Below are positions 21,029 to 29,939 of a stretch of 39,929 nucleotides of DNA, one piece after another. Position 1 is the stretch's first letter. Each line of letters opens with the position of its first letter. The DNA is from Clostridiales bacterium (GTDB lineage Bacteria > Bacillota > Clostridia > Oscillospirales > Oscillospiraceae), in the NCBI GenBank assembly GCA_019415645.1, contig DXYV01000008.1:1-39929 (forward strand), written 5' to 3'. The notes under the pieces were generated by a model, which saw only the letters and a list, made by a program, of their open reading frames with translations, was not told the DNA's origin and made no database searches. The translations under genes and the position numbers were made by a program.

Positions 21029-22613
21029 TCATGATATCGCCCGTCAGTGCCACCACAAAGCCTGCGCCCGCAGACACCTTCACATTGCGCACCGTCACCG
21101 TGAATCCCTCGGGCCGCCCCAGCTTGGCCGCGTCATCGGAGAGGGAGTACTGGGTTTTGGCCATGCAGACCGGCAGGCCGCCATAGCCCATGGCCTCCAG
21201 CCGGTCCAGCTCCTTGGACGCGGCAGCCGTGTACGCCACTCCGGCGCCGCCATAGACCTTGGTGACGATGGCTGCAATCTTCTCCCGCAGGGGCTGGTCC
21301 AGCTCATAGGCAAAGCGGAATTGATTGGGCTGCTCACACAGGCGGAGCACTTCCTCCGCCAGCTCCAGACCGCCCTGGCCGCCCTTGGCCCACACCTCAC
21401 TCAGGGCCACATGGACGCCGTACTCCGCGCACTTGGTGCGAATCAGTTCCAGCTCCGCGTCTGTATCGTTGGTAAAGCGGTTGATGGCCACCACGGCAGG
21501 CAGGCCGAACACCTGGGTGATATTCTCCACATGCTTGAGCAGATTGGGCAGTCCGCGCTCCAGCGCCTCCAGGTTCTCCTGGCCCAGTTCATTCTTAGGC
21601 ACGCCGCCGTTGTACTTCAGCGCCTTTACCGTGGCCACAATGACCACGGCGGAGGGCGTCAGGCCCGCATAGCGGCACTTGATGTCCAAAAACTTCTCCG
21701 CGCCCAGGTCCGCGCCGAAGCCCGCCTCCGTCACCACATAATCGCCCAGCTTCAGGGCGGTATCCGTGGCCGAGACCGAATTGCAGCCGTGGGCAATATT
21801 GGCGAATGGGCCGCCGTGGATCAGGGCCGGCGTATGCTCCAGCGTCTGAACCAGGTTTGGCTTGATGGCATCCTTGAGCAGGGCGGCCATCGCCCCCTGA
21901 GCCTTCAGGTCGGCAGCGGTCACGGGCTTGTCGTCATAGGTGTAGCCCACTACGATACGGGCCAGCCGCTCCTTCAAATCCTTCAGGTCGGAGGCCAGGC
22001 AGAGCACAGCCATAACCTCGGAGGCCACTGTGATGTCGAAGCCATCCTCCCGGGGCACGCCCTGCATCCGGCCGCCCAAGCCGTCCACAATATTGCGCAG
22101 CTGCCGGTCGTTCATGTCCACGCAGCGCTTCCAAGTGATTTTCTTCACGTCGATGCCCAAGGCGTTGCCCTGTTGAATATGGTTGTCCAGCATGGCCGCC
22201 AGCAGGTTGTTGGCCGCGCCGATGGCGTGGAAGTCGCCGGTAAAGTGGAGGTTGATGTCCTCCATGGGCACCACCTGGGCGTAACCACCGCCGGCAGCGC
22301 CGCCCTTCACGCCGAACACGGGGCCCAGAGAGGGCTCCCGCAAAGCTAAGACGGTCTGTTTGCCCATAGCATGCAGCGCGTCAGCTAGGCCCACCGAGGT
22401 CGTGGTCTTTCCCTCGCCGGCCGGGGTGGGGTTGATGGCGGTTACCAGAATCAGCTTGCCCTTCCGGGGGTGGTCCCGCAGAGCGGTCGAATCAATTTTG
22501 GCCTTGGTCCGTCCATAGGGTTCCAGCAGGTCTTCTCCGATGCCGACGCTCTTGGCCACCTCGGCAATGGGCAGCAGCGTGGCTTCCTGTGCGATTTGAA
22601 TGTCGGTTTTCAT
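20949..22613 (-). CDS. fhs: formate-tetrahydrofolate ligase
   Basis: A 554-residue cytoplasmic enzyme that makes 10-formyl-THF from formate, THF and ATP, for purine synthesis and one-carbon metabolism. The P-loop region reads TPAGEGKTTTSVGLADAL, followed by LREPSLGPVFGVKGGAAGGG, both family signatures. Length is normal. The ATG at 22613 follows AAAGGAG and gives the usual N-terminus (MKTDIQIAQEA). Expression is probably set by the ZTP riboswitch in the leader. Oddity: its final codons and stop are repeated twice downstream as part of a 212-bp tandem repeat. Confidence 0.96.
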   Translation of the reverse strand: MKTDIQIAQEATLLPIAEVAKSVGIGEDLLEPYGRTKAKIDSTALRDHPRKGKLILVTAINPTPAGEGKTTTSVGLADALHAMGKQTVLALREPSLGPVFGVKGGAAGGGYAQVVPMEDINLHFTGDFHAIGAANNLLAAMLDNHIQQGNALGIDVKKITWKRCVDMNDRQLRNIVDGLGGRMQGVPREDGFDITVASEVMAVLCLASDLKDLKERLARIVVGYTYDDKPVTAADLKAQGAMAALLKDAIKPNLVQTLEHTPALIHGGPFANIAHGCNSVSATDTALKLGDYVVTEAGFGADLGAEKFLDIKCRYAGLTPSAVVIVATVKALKYNGGVPKNELGQENLEALERGLPNLLKHVENITQVFGLPAVVAINRFTNDTDAELELIRTKCAEYGVHVALSEVWAKGGQGGLELAEEVLRLCEQPNQFRFAYELDQPLREKIAAIVTKVYGGAGVAYTAAASKELDRLEAMGYGGLPVCMAKTQYSLSDDAAKLGRPEGFTVTVRNVKVSAGAGFVVALTGDIMTMPGLPKVPAAESIDVDENGRITGLF

Positions 22614-22676
22614 CCCAGCAGCTCCTTTGCAGTCATCGTTCCCGCGCCCTTTTTCCCCTGTTGCATCCCCACAGAG

Positions 22677-22710
22677 ACAAAAAGGGCGCACTACTTCTGA
22701 TAGTGCGCCC
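22677..22710 (-). terminator. riboswitch-controlled intrinsic terminator
   Basis: GGGCGCACTA and TAGTGCGCCC pair perfectly around a 7-base loop; the minus strand continues with TTTTTGTC. The upstream arm shares the GGGC that ends the ZTP aptamer, so the aptamer and the terminator exclude each other. Confidence 0.85.
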
Positions 22711-22790
22711 AGACGGTCGGCAATAAGGCACCTGTCCCGGCACCCGGCTGTACTCCATGTGGTCCTCCACTTCCGTCAGTCATACAGCTC
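22707..22790 (-). ncRNA. ZTP (pfl) riboswitch
   Basis: On the minus strand the leader contains the two conserved blocks of the ZTP/pfl class: GACTGACGG (22773-22781) inside the first stem-loop domain, and GCCGACCGTCTGGGC (22707-22721) in the 3' hairpin that makes the pseudoknot. ZTP and ZMP rise when 10-formyl-THF is short, and the class is known to control fhs and purine genes. An overlapping terminator follows, so ligand should permit transcription. Class assignment is from memory of the consensus. Confidence 0.85.
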
Positions 22791-22794
22791 TTTT

Positions 22795-22824
22795 TTTATA
22801 TCATATTTTTTATCGTCCCGTCAA
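22795..22824 (-). promoter_or_regulatory. fhs promoter
   Basis: TTGACG (22819-22824) and TATAAA (22795-22800) on the minus strand with an 18-base spacer, immediately before the aptamer. Confidence 0.55.
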
Positions 22825-22910
22825 TGTCTATTCCGCCAAAATTCCCGTGCTTCCGCCCATTTGCGCTTGCGTGCCGCGGTTTCTTTATCCATTTTTAATC
22901 TTTTCTTCAT
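22821..22910 (-). CDS. candidate 29-residue small protein
   Basis: ATG at 22910, preceded by GGAGCTCTGC, opens a 29-codon frame (starting MKKRLKMDKETAARKRKW, ending FWRNRH) that stops at 22821, inside the -35 box of the fhs promoter. The product would be a very basic amphipathic helix with two Trp. A TATAAA lies about 11 bases before the ribosome site. No homologue is known to me; it could be a chance frame. Confidence 0.35.
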   Translation of the reverse strand: MKKRLKMDKETAARKRKWAEAREFWRNRH

Positions 22911-23255
22911 GCAGAGCTCCATTTTTTATAGTATCATTTCTTTTGGTTTCGAAAACGTCTCCAGCCATACCAAAATCCGCGGTTTTCTCTCATCCCGCAC
23001 CACTTAGGCGGGTACGGAATACTTTTTCGTCCGCTTCGGTCCTTCCTGCTCAAATTCTGCCTTTTTTGTTTCGAGCATGTAAAGAGCCAAATATATGGAC
23101 CAAAAAGTTTACAAGTTCTTCATAGATATTTTTTAACTAAGTTACTATAATCGTTTATAAATTTTGCAAATTGTTTCTTGTTGGGGCGCCCTTCAAAGTC
23201 CGCTCCCGCAACAAACGCCGCACACATTTCAACCCTGAGAAAAGGAGCTATCTGC
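22911..23255. other. gene-free region upstream of the export operon
   Basis: AT-rich intergenic DNA of 345 bp. On the plus strand a TATAAT-like box (TACTATAATC) lies near 23145-23150 without a good -35. The 16-mer ACCAAAAAGTTTACAA at 23099-23114 is also present in the feoAB promoter region on the minus strand. No gene or RNA fold is supported. Confidence 0.5.
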
Positions 23256-24866
23256 ATGGAAACCAAAACGCCGGAGGCGCAGGTCTCGGAGACCCCTGCC
23301 GTTCCAATCCCGAAGAAAAAGCGGAAATGGCTGAAGCGGCTTATCGCCATTGTGGTGGTGGCCGTTCTGCTTGTCGTTCTGCTCTCGCGCTGCATGGGCG
23401 GCGGAGGCGGACTCTCCGCGGGTACTTATCTGACCGCTTCCGTCAGTCATCAGGACATGGAAGTGACCGTGACCGGCACAGGCACCATCACACCAATTCA
23501 TTCCTTCCGGGTCACCTCCCTAGTCAGCGGCGAAATTCTGGAAGCGCCCTTTGAGGAAGGCGACAGTGTCAAAAAGGGCGATGTCCTATTCCGGATCGAC
23601 TCCAAGGATGTGGAAAGTAACATCCAGCAGCAGGAGATCAATTTGCGCAACGCGCAGCTCAGCTACGAGACGCTGCTGGCCAGTCAGTCCGACGGCGGCG
23701 CGGTGACCGCCAACGGCAGCGGTGTGATTACGACTCTCTATGTGGAGCAAGGCGACACCGTAGCCGCAGGAGCGCCCATTGCGGATATTTTGGATCGGGT
23801 CAACATGAAGCTGGAGCTTCCCTTCCAGTCTGCTGATGCCGCGCACATCTCTGTGGGGCAGACCGCCACTATTTCGGTCAGCGGCACGCTGGAAACTCTG
23901 ACCGGCACGGTGGAAGCCATCGCCGCCACAGACACCGTAGGCGCAGGCGGCGCGCTGGTCCGCAACGTGACCATCCAGGTGGTCAATCCCGGCGCACTGA
24001 CGGACTCCTCCACCGGTTCAGCCGTGATCGGCGGCTATGGCTGCGCCGCAACCGGTACATTTTCCTATGGCTCCAGCAAGCAGGTGGTGGCCAAAACCAG
24101 CGGCGAGCTGGTCTCCCTGACGGTAAAGGAGGGCGATGCTGTGACCGACGGACAGGTCATTGGCAGCTTCGACAACACCGCCAACGACAATCAGCTGGAG
24201 AGCGCCCGTCTGGCAGTCGAGAGCGCGGAGCTGGCCCTTCAGAACGCCAAGGACCAGTTGGAAAACTACACCATTACCTCCCCCATCGACGGTACGGTGA
24301 TTGAGAAAAACTACGAGGTGGGCGACACACTGGATATGTCCGCCTCCGCCGCAACGGTCACCTATCCCGCCGTGATCTATGACCTGTCCACCCTGACCTT
24401 TGACCTCAATGTACACGAGCTGGACATCAGCAAGATTCAGGTGGGCCAGACCGTGGAGATCACCGCCAGCGCGCTGGAGGGGCAGACCTTCACTGGCGTG
24501 GTGGATAAGGTCAACATCAACGGCACCACTACCGGAAATATGACCACCTACCCTGTCACCATCGTGGTGGACGGCGCGCCGTCCGAGCTCTACCCCGGCA
24601 TGAACGTCTCCGCCACCATTCTGGTGGAGGATGTGGGCAACGTGTTGTGTATTCCCGTGGACTACGTCTCCCGCGGAAATACTGTGCTGGTGGCCGGCGA
24701 GGGCTGCCTGGATGAAAACGGCAACGTCACCGATCTGTCCAAAATCGAGACCCGAGAGGTAACGCTGGGCCGCAGCAACGACGAATATATCGAGATTCTG
24801 TCCGGTCTGGAAGAGGGCGAGACTGTCCTGATGGAGAACCAGGCCTCCAACTGGATCACCGGTTGA
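23256..24866 (+). CDS. MacA/HlyD-type periplasmic-adaptor-like protein
   Basis: A 536-residue membrane-fusion protein: a short charged N-terminus, one transmembrane helix (about 28-46), then barrel-sandwich/lipoyl segments (GEILEAPFEEGDSVKKGDVLFRID near 90-113 and a second copy near GELVSLTVKEGDAVTDGQVI), a helical hairpin, and a C-terminal beta domain. Two lipoyl-like pairs are seen, so the adaptor part may be partly duplicated. It starts at 23256 after AAAAGGAG. It works with the ABC ATPase and permease that follow, as in MacAB-like exporters of peptides or lipids in Gram-positives (compare YknXYZ). Substrate unknown. Confidence 0.9.
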   Translation: METKTPEAQVSETPAVPIPKKKRKWLKRLIAIVVVAVLLVVLLSRCMGGGGGLSAGTYLTASVSHQDMEVTVTGTGTITPIHSFRVTSLVSGEILEAPFEEGDSVKKGDVLFRIDSKDVESNIQQQEINLRNAQLSYETLLASQSDGGAVTANGSGVITTLYVEQGDTVAAGAPIADILDRVNMKLELPFQSADAAHISVGQTATISVSGTLETLTGTVEAIAATDTVGAGGALVRNVTIQVVNPGALTDSSTGSAVIGGYGCAATGTFSYGSSKQVVAKTSGELVSLTVKEGDAVTDGQVIGSFDNTANDNQLESARLAVESAELALQNAKDQLENYTITSPIDGTVIEKNYEVGDTLDMSASAATVTYPAVIYDLSTLTFDLNVHELDISKIQVGQTVEITASALEGQTFTGVVDKVNINGTTTGNMTTYPVTIVVDGAPSELYPGMNVSATILVEDVGNVLCIPVDYVSRGNTVLVAGEGCLDENGNVTDLSKIETREVTLGRSNDEYIEILSGLEEGETVLMENQASNWITG

Positions 24867-24881
24867 TTGGGGTGAAATCAT

Positions 24882-25652
24882 TTGGAACACCTCATTGAAT
24901 TAAAAAATCTCTATAAGATCTATCAAATGGGTTCGGAGACGGTCCACGCCCTGGACGGCATCAATCTGACTATCGACAAGGGAGAATTCGTGGCCATCGT
25001 GGGCCAGTCCGGTTCGGGCAAATCCACGGCTATGAATATCATCGGCTGTCTGGATGTTCCCACCTCCGGCACCTATCATCTGGGCGGCGTGGACGTATCC
25101 ACTATGGATGACGACCAGCAGGCCGAGATCCGCAACAAGATGCTGGGCTTCATCTTCCAGCAGTACAATCTGATTCCGAAATTGACCGTACAGGAAAATG
25201 TGGAGCTGCCCCTGCTCTACGCCGGAGTGCCAGCCGAAGAGCGCCGGCAGCGGGCCCTGACCTCCCTGCAGCGGGTGGGGCTGGCTGACAAGTGTAAAAA
25301 CCTTCCCTCTCAGCTCTCCGGCGGCCAACAGCAGCGCGTCTCTATCGCCCGGGCCCTGGCCGGCAATCCGTCCGTCATCCTGGCCGACGAGCCCACCGGC
25401 GCGCTGGACTCCCGCACAGGCCGCGAAGTGCTTGCGTTTCTTCAGAAGCTCAACCGGGAGGGAGATACCGTGGTGCTGATCACCCATGACAACTCCATCG
25501 CAGTCAAGGCCAACCGCATTGTCCGCCTCCAGGACGGACGAATCATCTATGACGGGGACGCCCACGATCCCAGAGCTGTGGTCCAGCCAGAGGACACCGA
25601 CGTACCTCCCGACGGGTTTGACGACCCGGCAGAACAGGCGGTGGTCCAATGA
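24882..25652 (+). CDS. ABC transporter ATP-binding protein, MacB/LolD type
   Basis: A 256-residue ATPase. Walker A GQSGSGKST (41-49), signature LSGGQQQR (145-152) and Walker B VILADEPTG (165-173) are intact. The start is TTG at 24882 with GGGGTGAAATCA upstream. An acidic tail of about 30 residues (PEDTDVPPDGFDD) follows the domain. It lies 15 bases after the adaptor gene, and its stop overlaps the permease start (ATGA). It energises the exporter from the cytoplasm. Confidence 0.95.
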   Translation: MEHLIELKNLYKIYQMGSETVHALDGINLTIDKGEFVAIVGQSGSGKSTAMNIIGCLDVPTSGTYHLGGVDVSTMDDDQQAEIRNKMLGFIFQQYNLIPKLTVQENVELPLLYAGVPAEERRQRALTSLQRVGLADKCKNLPSQLSGGQQQRVSIARALAGNPSVILADEPTGALDSRTGREVLAFLQKLNREGDTVVLITHDNSIAVKANRIVRLQDGRIIYDGDAHDPRAVVQPEDTDVPPDGFDDPAEQAVVQ

Positions 25653-26881
25653 ATTTTACCCAATCCTTCAAGCTGGCCATCAAGTCCCTGATGACCAGCA
25701 AGATGCGGGCTCTTCTGACCATGCTGGGCATCATCATCGGCGTGGCCGCTGTCATTGTCATTACCAGCCTGGGCAACGGCATGCAGCAGATGATGAATGA
25801 GCAGTTTGAGCAGTTGGGCGCCAACCTGATTCAGGTCCAGGTCTGGAGCGCAGGCGACAACTCCCGCACCATCACGCCGGACGATATGTATGAGCTGCAG
25901 GAAAAGTACCCACAGTACCTCTCCGGCGTCTCCCCCTATGTCAGCACGCAGGGTGCTGTGGTTCGGCAGGGTTCCGAGGAATACTCCCGAACCAGCATCT
26001 ATGGAGTCAGCGAAGCTTTTTTTGAAGCCAGCCGGGGACAGACCATCAATGGCGAGCACCTGGCGGAGGGCCGTTTTCTGCAATACATCGACGTGGCGCG
26101 CTATCAGAACGTCTGCGTCATCGGCTCCTACCTGGCCCAGGACATGTTCCGGGGCGACGCGCTGGGCAAGACCCTCACCATCTCCGGCACGCCTTACACG
26201 GTGGTCGGTGTTCTGGCCGAGCAGTCCAGCTCAGAGGAAGGCAGCAGCGACGATGTACTCTATATTCCTTATGGCAATGTCCTTCAGCTCAATGGTGCGG
26301 CCGAAGTCGGCCTCTATCTGTTTACCAGCGCCGGGCAGGACTCCTCCTCCGCCGCCAAGGGAATCATCGAAAACCGCCTGTACAAGGCTTTCCAGTCCTC
26401 GGACTATTACTATGTCATGACCTCGGCGGAGCTGATGGACTCCATGAATATGATCCTCAATACCATGATGGTGGTCCTGGTGGCGATTGCAGCCATCTCC
26501 CTGCTGGTAGGCGGCATTGGAATCATGAACATTATGCTGGTGTCGGTCACGGAGCGCACCCGCGAGATCGGCATCCGGAAATCTCTGGGGGCCAAACGGC
26601 GGGATATTCGGGGCCAGTTTATCATCGAGGCCGGCACCACCTCCGCCATTGGCGGTGTGATCGGCATTGCGGTCGGTATCCTTCTGGCTCAGCTGGCCAG
26701 CACGCTGATTGGCGCCATCATGGTCTCCCAGATGGGCAGTGGGACCTTTACCGCGGTGCCGGCTGCCTCTTCCATTGCCGTCGCCTTCGGCGTATCGGTG
26801 GGCATCGGTGTGCTGTTCGGCTACCTGCCCGCCAACAAAGCGGCCGCCCTCAACCCCATCGACGCCCTGCGCTATGATTGA
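25649..26881 (+). CDS. MacB-type ABC transporter permease
   Basis: A 410-residue permease with the MacB layout: an N-terminal helix (about 17-45, MLGIIIGVAAVIVITSLGNG), a large extracellular MacB-core domain (about 50-265) and a C-terminal FtsX unit with three helices, containing GGIGIMNIMLVSVTERTREI and IRKSLGAKRRDI. MacB-type permeases work by mechanotransmission rather than by a classic channel. Translationally coupled to the ATPase gene. Confidence 0.93.
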   Translation: MNFTQSFKLAIKSLMTSKMRALLTMLGIIIGVAAVIVITSLGNGMQQMMNEQFEQLGANLIQVQVWSAGDNSRTITPDDMYELQEKYPQYLSGVSPYVSTQGAVVRQGSEEYSRTSIYGVSEAFFEASRGQTINGEHLAEGRFLQYIDVARYQNVCVIGSYLAQDMFRGDALGKTLTISGTPYTVVGVLAEQSSSEEGSSDDVLYIPYGNVLQLNGAAEVGLYLFTSAGQDSSSAAKGIIENRLYKAFQSSDYYYVMTSAELMDSMNMILNTMMVVLVAIAAISLLVGGIGIMNIMLVSVTERTREIGIRKSLGAKRRDIRGQFIIEAGTTSAIGGVIGIAVGILLAQLASTLIGAIMVSQMGSGTFTAVPAASSIAVAFGVSVGIGVLFGYLPANKAAALNPIDALRYD

Positions 26882-26897
26882 GAAAAGGAGCTCTGCT

Positions 26898-28778
26898 ATG
26901 AAAAAACGATTGATCTGCGGCCTGACTGCCGCCCTGCTTTTGCTCTCTGTGGTCCCCGCCGCCTGGGCGGCGGAGGCCCCTGCGGACCTGAACACCGTCT
27001 CCACCACCATGGCCGCTCTGGACATTATGGTGGGGGATGAAAACGGAAATTTGAACCTGTCCGCCAACGTGACCCGTTCTGCCTTTGTCAAAATGGCGGT
27101 CGCGGCCTCGCCTTACGGGGCGACGGTGGGCGACACCACCGCAGTCTCCCCCTATCCTGACGTGCCCTATACCAACTGGGCTGCCCCTTATGTGGAGGCC
27201 GCTGTCTCCGCCGGCTACGTCAACGGCTATCTGGACGGCACCTTCCGGCCCAACAATAACATCAATCTGGCGGAAGGCGTCACCATCGTGCTCCGCCTGC
27301 TGGGTTACCAGGACAGCGATTTCTCCGGCGTCTATCCCTCCGGCCAAATGGCGAAGTACCACTCCCTCGGCCTGGACAAGGGGGTCTCTGCCACCAGCAA
27401 CACTACCCCGCTGACCCGTCAGGACACCATGTATCTGTTCTATAACCTGCTTACTGCGCCGACCAAGAACGGTCAGGTCTATCTGACCACCTTGGGCCAC
27501 TCCCTGACCGCCTCCGGTGAGATCGACCTGGTCTCACTGGTGAACGACGCTATGGAGGGCCCCATCGTGGCCACCTCCGGCTGGGCCAGCCAGCTGGGCT
27601 TTACCCCCAATACGGTCTACCGCTCCGGGCAGGCCTCTACCCTGTCCGCGATTCAGAACAACGACGTGGTCTACTATTCCAAGTCCATGCGTACCGTGTG
27701 GGCCTATACCAACAAGGTCTCCGGCGTCTATCAGAGCGCCTCCCCCTCTGCATCCAATCCCACCTCTATCACGGTGGCCGGCAAGACTTACAGCATTGAA
27801 ACGGCCTCTGCCGCCTTCGCGCTGTCCTCTATGGGCGATCATCCCGTGGGCAGCACCGTCACCCTGCTGCTCGGCCGTGACGGCGGCGTGGCTGCGGTCG
27901 TCTCCGCTTCCTCGGTCAGCTCTCTGATCTATGGCGTGGTCACGGCCACGGGCACCGGTACCTTTACCGACAGCCAAGGTAGCTCTTATACCTCCAAAAC
28001 CGTCACCATCACCGCCACGGACGGCACGGAGTACACCTACCCCACCACAAATAATTACACTCTGGGCAGTCTGATGTCTGCCGATGCCTCCGGCAGTGAG
28101 GTTGTGCTGCGCGGCCTAGCCTCCAGCGCGCTGTCCGGACGAGTATCCGCCGATGGGACCACGCTGGTCAACTATACCTTTGCTGAGGACGTAGAGATTC
28201 TGGATGTGGCCAACCAGACCGAGACCCTTCGAATCTATCCCTCCCGTCTGGCCGGCGTCAACCTCACCAACGGCAAGGTCCGCTACTACACCCTCAACTC
28301 CGCCGGCGAAATCAGCCGCATGATTCTGGACGACGTCACCGGCGATATGCAGCAGTACGGCGTCCTCACCTCGGTGAACAACCTGTCCTATACGGATCCC
28401 AGCTCCAATCTGGGCGTCATGAGCGGCACCTACGTCTATGACATTGCCGGCACCTCCATGACCTATCACTCGGACAGTGTGCTCTTTAGTGTGGAGCGCG
28501 GCCCCTGCCGTGTTGTCCTGCAAAACGGCCAGGTCCATCGAATCTATAACCTGACCTCGGTCAAACTCTCTGCCATCGACGGCGGCAATGCCGTTACGCA
28601 GAGCGGCACCAGCTATCCCCTGTCGGACTCCGTGGCCGCCTACATCTATGCGGACAACCGGTATTCCTACTGCGATTTGAGCTATGTCACGGGCGGCGGC
28701 TACACCCTGACCGCCTGGTACGACAAGGAGCCCTCCAGCGGCGGCTGTGTGCGCGTTATCACCGCGGTTCCCAACTGA
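26898..28778 (+). CDS. secreted S-layer homology (SLH) domain protein of the export operon
   Basis: A 626-residue exported protein. A signal peptide (MKKRLICGLTAALLLLSVVP, cleavage probably after AWA near 24) is followed by about 150 residues with SLH features: YPDVPYTNWAAPYVEAAV, GYVNGYLDGTFRPNNNINLAE and RLLGYQDSDF. SLH domains bind secondary cell-wall polymers. The remaining about 440 residues are Ser/Thr/Gly-rich beta repeats without a motif I know. It starts 16 bases after the permease with AAAAGGAG, so it is the fourth gene of the export operon. It could be a wall-anchored partner of the exporter, though it may simply be cotranscribed. Confidence 0.88.
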   Translation: MKKRLICGLTAALLLLSVVPAAWAAEAPADLNTVSTTMAALDIMVGDENGNLNLSANVTRSAFVKMAVAASPYGATVGDTTAVSPYPDVPYTNWAAPYVEAAVSAGYVNGYLDGTFRPNNNINLAEGVTIVLRLLGYQDSDFSGVYPSGQMAKYHSLGLDKGVSATSNTTPLTRQDTMYLFYNLLTAPTKNGQVYLTTLGHSLTASGEIDLVSLVNDAMEGPIVATSGWASQLGFTPNTVYRSGQASTLSAIQNNDVVYYSKSMRTVWAYTNKVSGVYQSASPSASNPTSITVAGKTYSIETASAAFALSSMGDHPVGSTVTLLLGRDGGVAAVVSASSVSSLIYGVVTATGTGTFTDSQGSSYTSKTVTITATDGTEYTYPTTNNYTLGSLMSADASGSEVVLRGLASSALSGRVSADGTTLVNYTFAEDVEILDVANQTETLRIYPSRLAGVNLTNGKVRYYTLNSAGEISRMILDDVTGDMQQYGVLTSVNNLSYTDPSSNLGVMSGTYVYDIAGTSMTYHSDSVLFSVERGPCRVVLQNGQVHRIYNLTSVKLSAIDGGNAVTQSGTSYPLSDSVAAYIYADNRYSYCDLSYVTGGGYTLTAWYDKEPSSGGCVRVITAVPN

Positions 28779-28803
28779 AACAGGCCGAATATCAAAGTCA
28801 TAA

Positions 28804-29038
28804 CCACCGGCTAAGCCGGTGGCTTGAGTTGGCCCTATAAGGGCCTATTACCGGCATGCGTCTCAAGACGCACTGAATTTTATTTCACTCGCATCATTTG
28901 CCCCGCAGCCCGTAAACGGGCAACCGCTGTTCTAACGAAAGTCTTTCTTCACTGATAATTTGCTGTTAGCAGCTCGCTTCGCTCGATGCTTGAAGCTAAA
29001 GCTTTTTTACGGGGCACCTCCACCGGCAGAGCCGGTGG
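28804..29038. mobile_element. palindrome-flanked element, IS200/IS605-derived (PATE-like) or structured RNA
   Basis: A 235-bp gene-free unit bounded by two near-identical hairpins: CCACCGGCTAAGCCGGTGG (28804-28822) and CCACCGGCAGAGCCGGTGG (29020-29038). Inside are GGCCC-TATAA-GGGCC, TGCGTCT-CA-AGACGCA and GCCCGT-AA-ACGGGC, and GCCCCG (28900-28905) can pair with CGGGGC (29010-29015) to close a multibranched domain. Subterminal palindromes without inverted repeats are the hallmark of IS200/IS605 ends. There is no transposase or TnpB frame, so it would be non-autonomous. Family unverified. Confidence 0.5.
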
Positions 29039-29053
29039 TTTCCCTACCCAATG

Positions 29054-29090
29054 AAAACAGGAGAAGCGGCTGTGCCGCTTCTCCTGTTTT
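29054..29090. terminator. bidirectional terminator between the SLH and MBL-fold genes
   Basis: AAAACAGGAGAAGCGGC and its exact complement form a 17-bp stem with the loop TGT, T-rich on both strands. Confidence 0.85.
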
Positions 29091-29094
29091 TTCG

Positions 29095-29808
29095 TTAGTT
29101 CTGATATTCATATTCGGATGCAAGCTTGTCCCGATAGGGCTCCGAGCAGGGCAGCTCCCGCAGCCTGGAAAAGACCGACCAGTCCTTCCAGAAGTGCATG
29201 GGATAGACCCTGTCCGTCTGCGTGTGACGCATGAACCAGTCGATTCCCCGCCAGAAATCCGCCTCCTGTCTGGGGTCCAGCACCACGAACGCCAGGTCGA
29301 AGTGCCTGCCCTCGATTCGGGCGATCTCCGTCCGCCATTTGGCCGTGATGGCCTCGTTGTCCTCTTCCGGCTCCCCCTCCCAGACCCAATCGTTCAGGTC
29401 TCCGGCATGGAATACGCTGGTTTCATCCGCCGTCACCAGAAAGGCCACGCCCTCATCGGTAGAGTCCAGCGTCTCTACCGTCACATTCTCCACAGTGACC
29501 TGCTCATGGGGGCGCAGAAACCGGATGTTCCGGTAGCATTCCTCCGGTACGCCGTGTTTGGCAAAATTCCTGGCGTTCCGAGCCCGGCGGATGTCGTCCG
29601 AGAGTAGATACGTCACGTTGGCCCGTTCCTGCGCCAGTTGAAAAATGGCGAATTGGAAGTGATCCGCATGGTTGTGGCTGGCAAATACATAGAGCGCTTT
29701 TTCGGTCGGGAATGCCGGCATTGCTCCCTCATAATAGTCGAACAGCAGTACGCAGTGATCCAGCTCCACCGCGAAGCCGGAATGTCCGATATAGGTCACC
29801 TTCCGCAT
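29095..29808 (-). CDS. metallo-beta-lactamase-fold hydrolase
   Basis: A 237-residue MBL-fold protein of the UlaG/RNase Z-like "L-ascorbate lactonase" side of the superfamily. The metal motif is SHNHADHF (residues 44-51), with FHAGDLN near 133 as the next ligand and a late His (YPMHFWKDW near 204). TYIGHSGFAVELD is the usual first strand pair. Start ATG has TAAGGAGG upstream. It stands alone between two terminator regions. The substrate cannot be assigned. Confidence 0.85.
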   Translation of the reverse strand: MRKVTYIGHSGFAVELDHCVLLFDYYEGAMPAFPTEKALYVFASHNHADHFQFAIFQLAQERANVTYLLSDDIRRARNARNFAKHGVPEECYRNIRFLRPHEQVTVENVTVETLDSTDEGVAFLVTADETSVFHAGDLNDWVWEGEPEEDNEAITAKWRTEIARIEGRHFDLAFVVLDPRQEADFWRGIDWFMRHTQTDRVYPMHFWKDWSVFSRLRELPCSEPYRDKLASEYEYQN

Positions 29809-29897
29809 CGTATTGCCTCCTTATTTTGCTTCGGCTGATTCTCCGCCCTGTTTCGCTGTCTGTATGGTATCACAGGACCCGCTTGCTGTCCAGAAAA

Positions 29898-29939
29898 ACA
29901 AAACCGCCCGGCGTCTCACGAACGCGCGGGCGATTTTGT
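29898..29939 (-). terminator. terminator of the IclR gene
   Basis: ACAAAACCGCCCG and CGGGCGATTTTGT form a 13-bp stem (one G-U on the minus strand) overlapping the last codons of the regulator gene, followed by a T-rich stretch on the minus strand. Confidence 0.65.

Noticed and set aside
20871..22349. A 492-codon plus-strand frame opposite fhs
   Set aside because: Antisense shadow of fhs; composition and lack of motifs match other such shadows.
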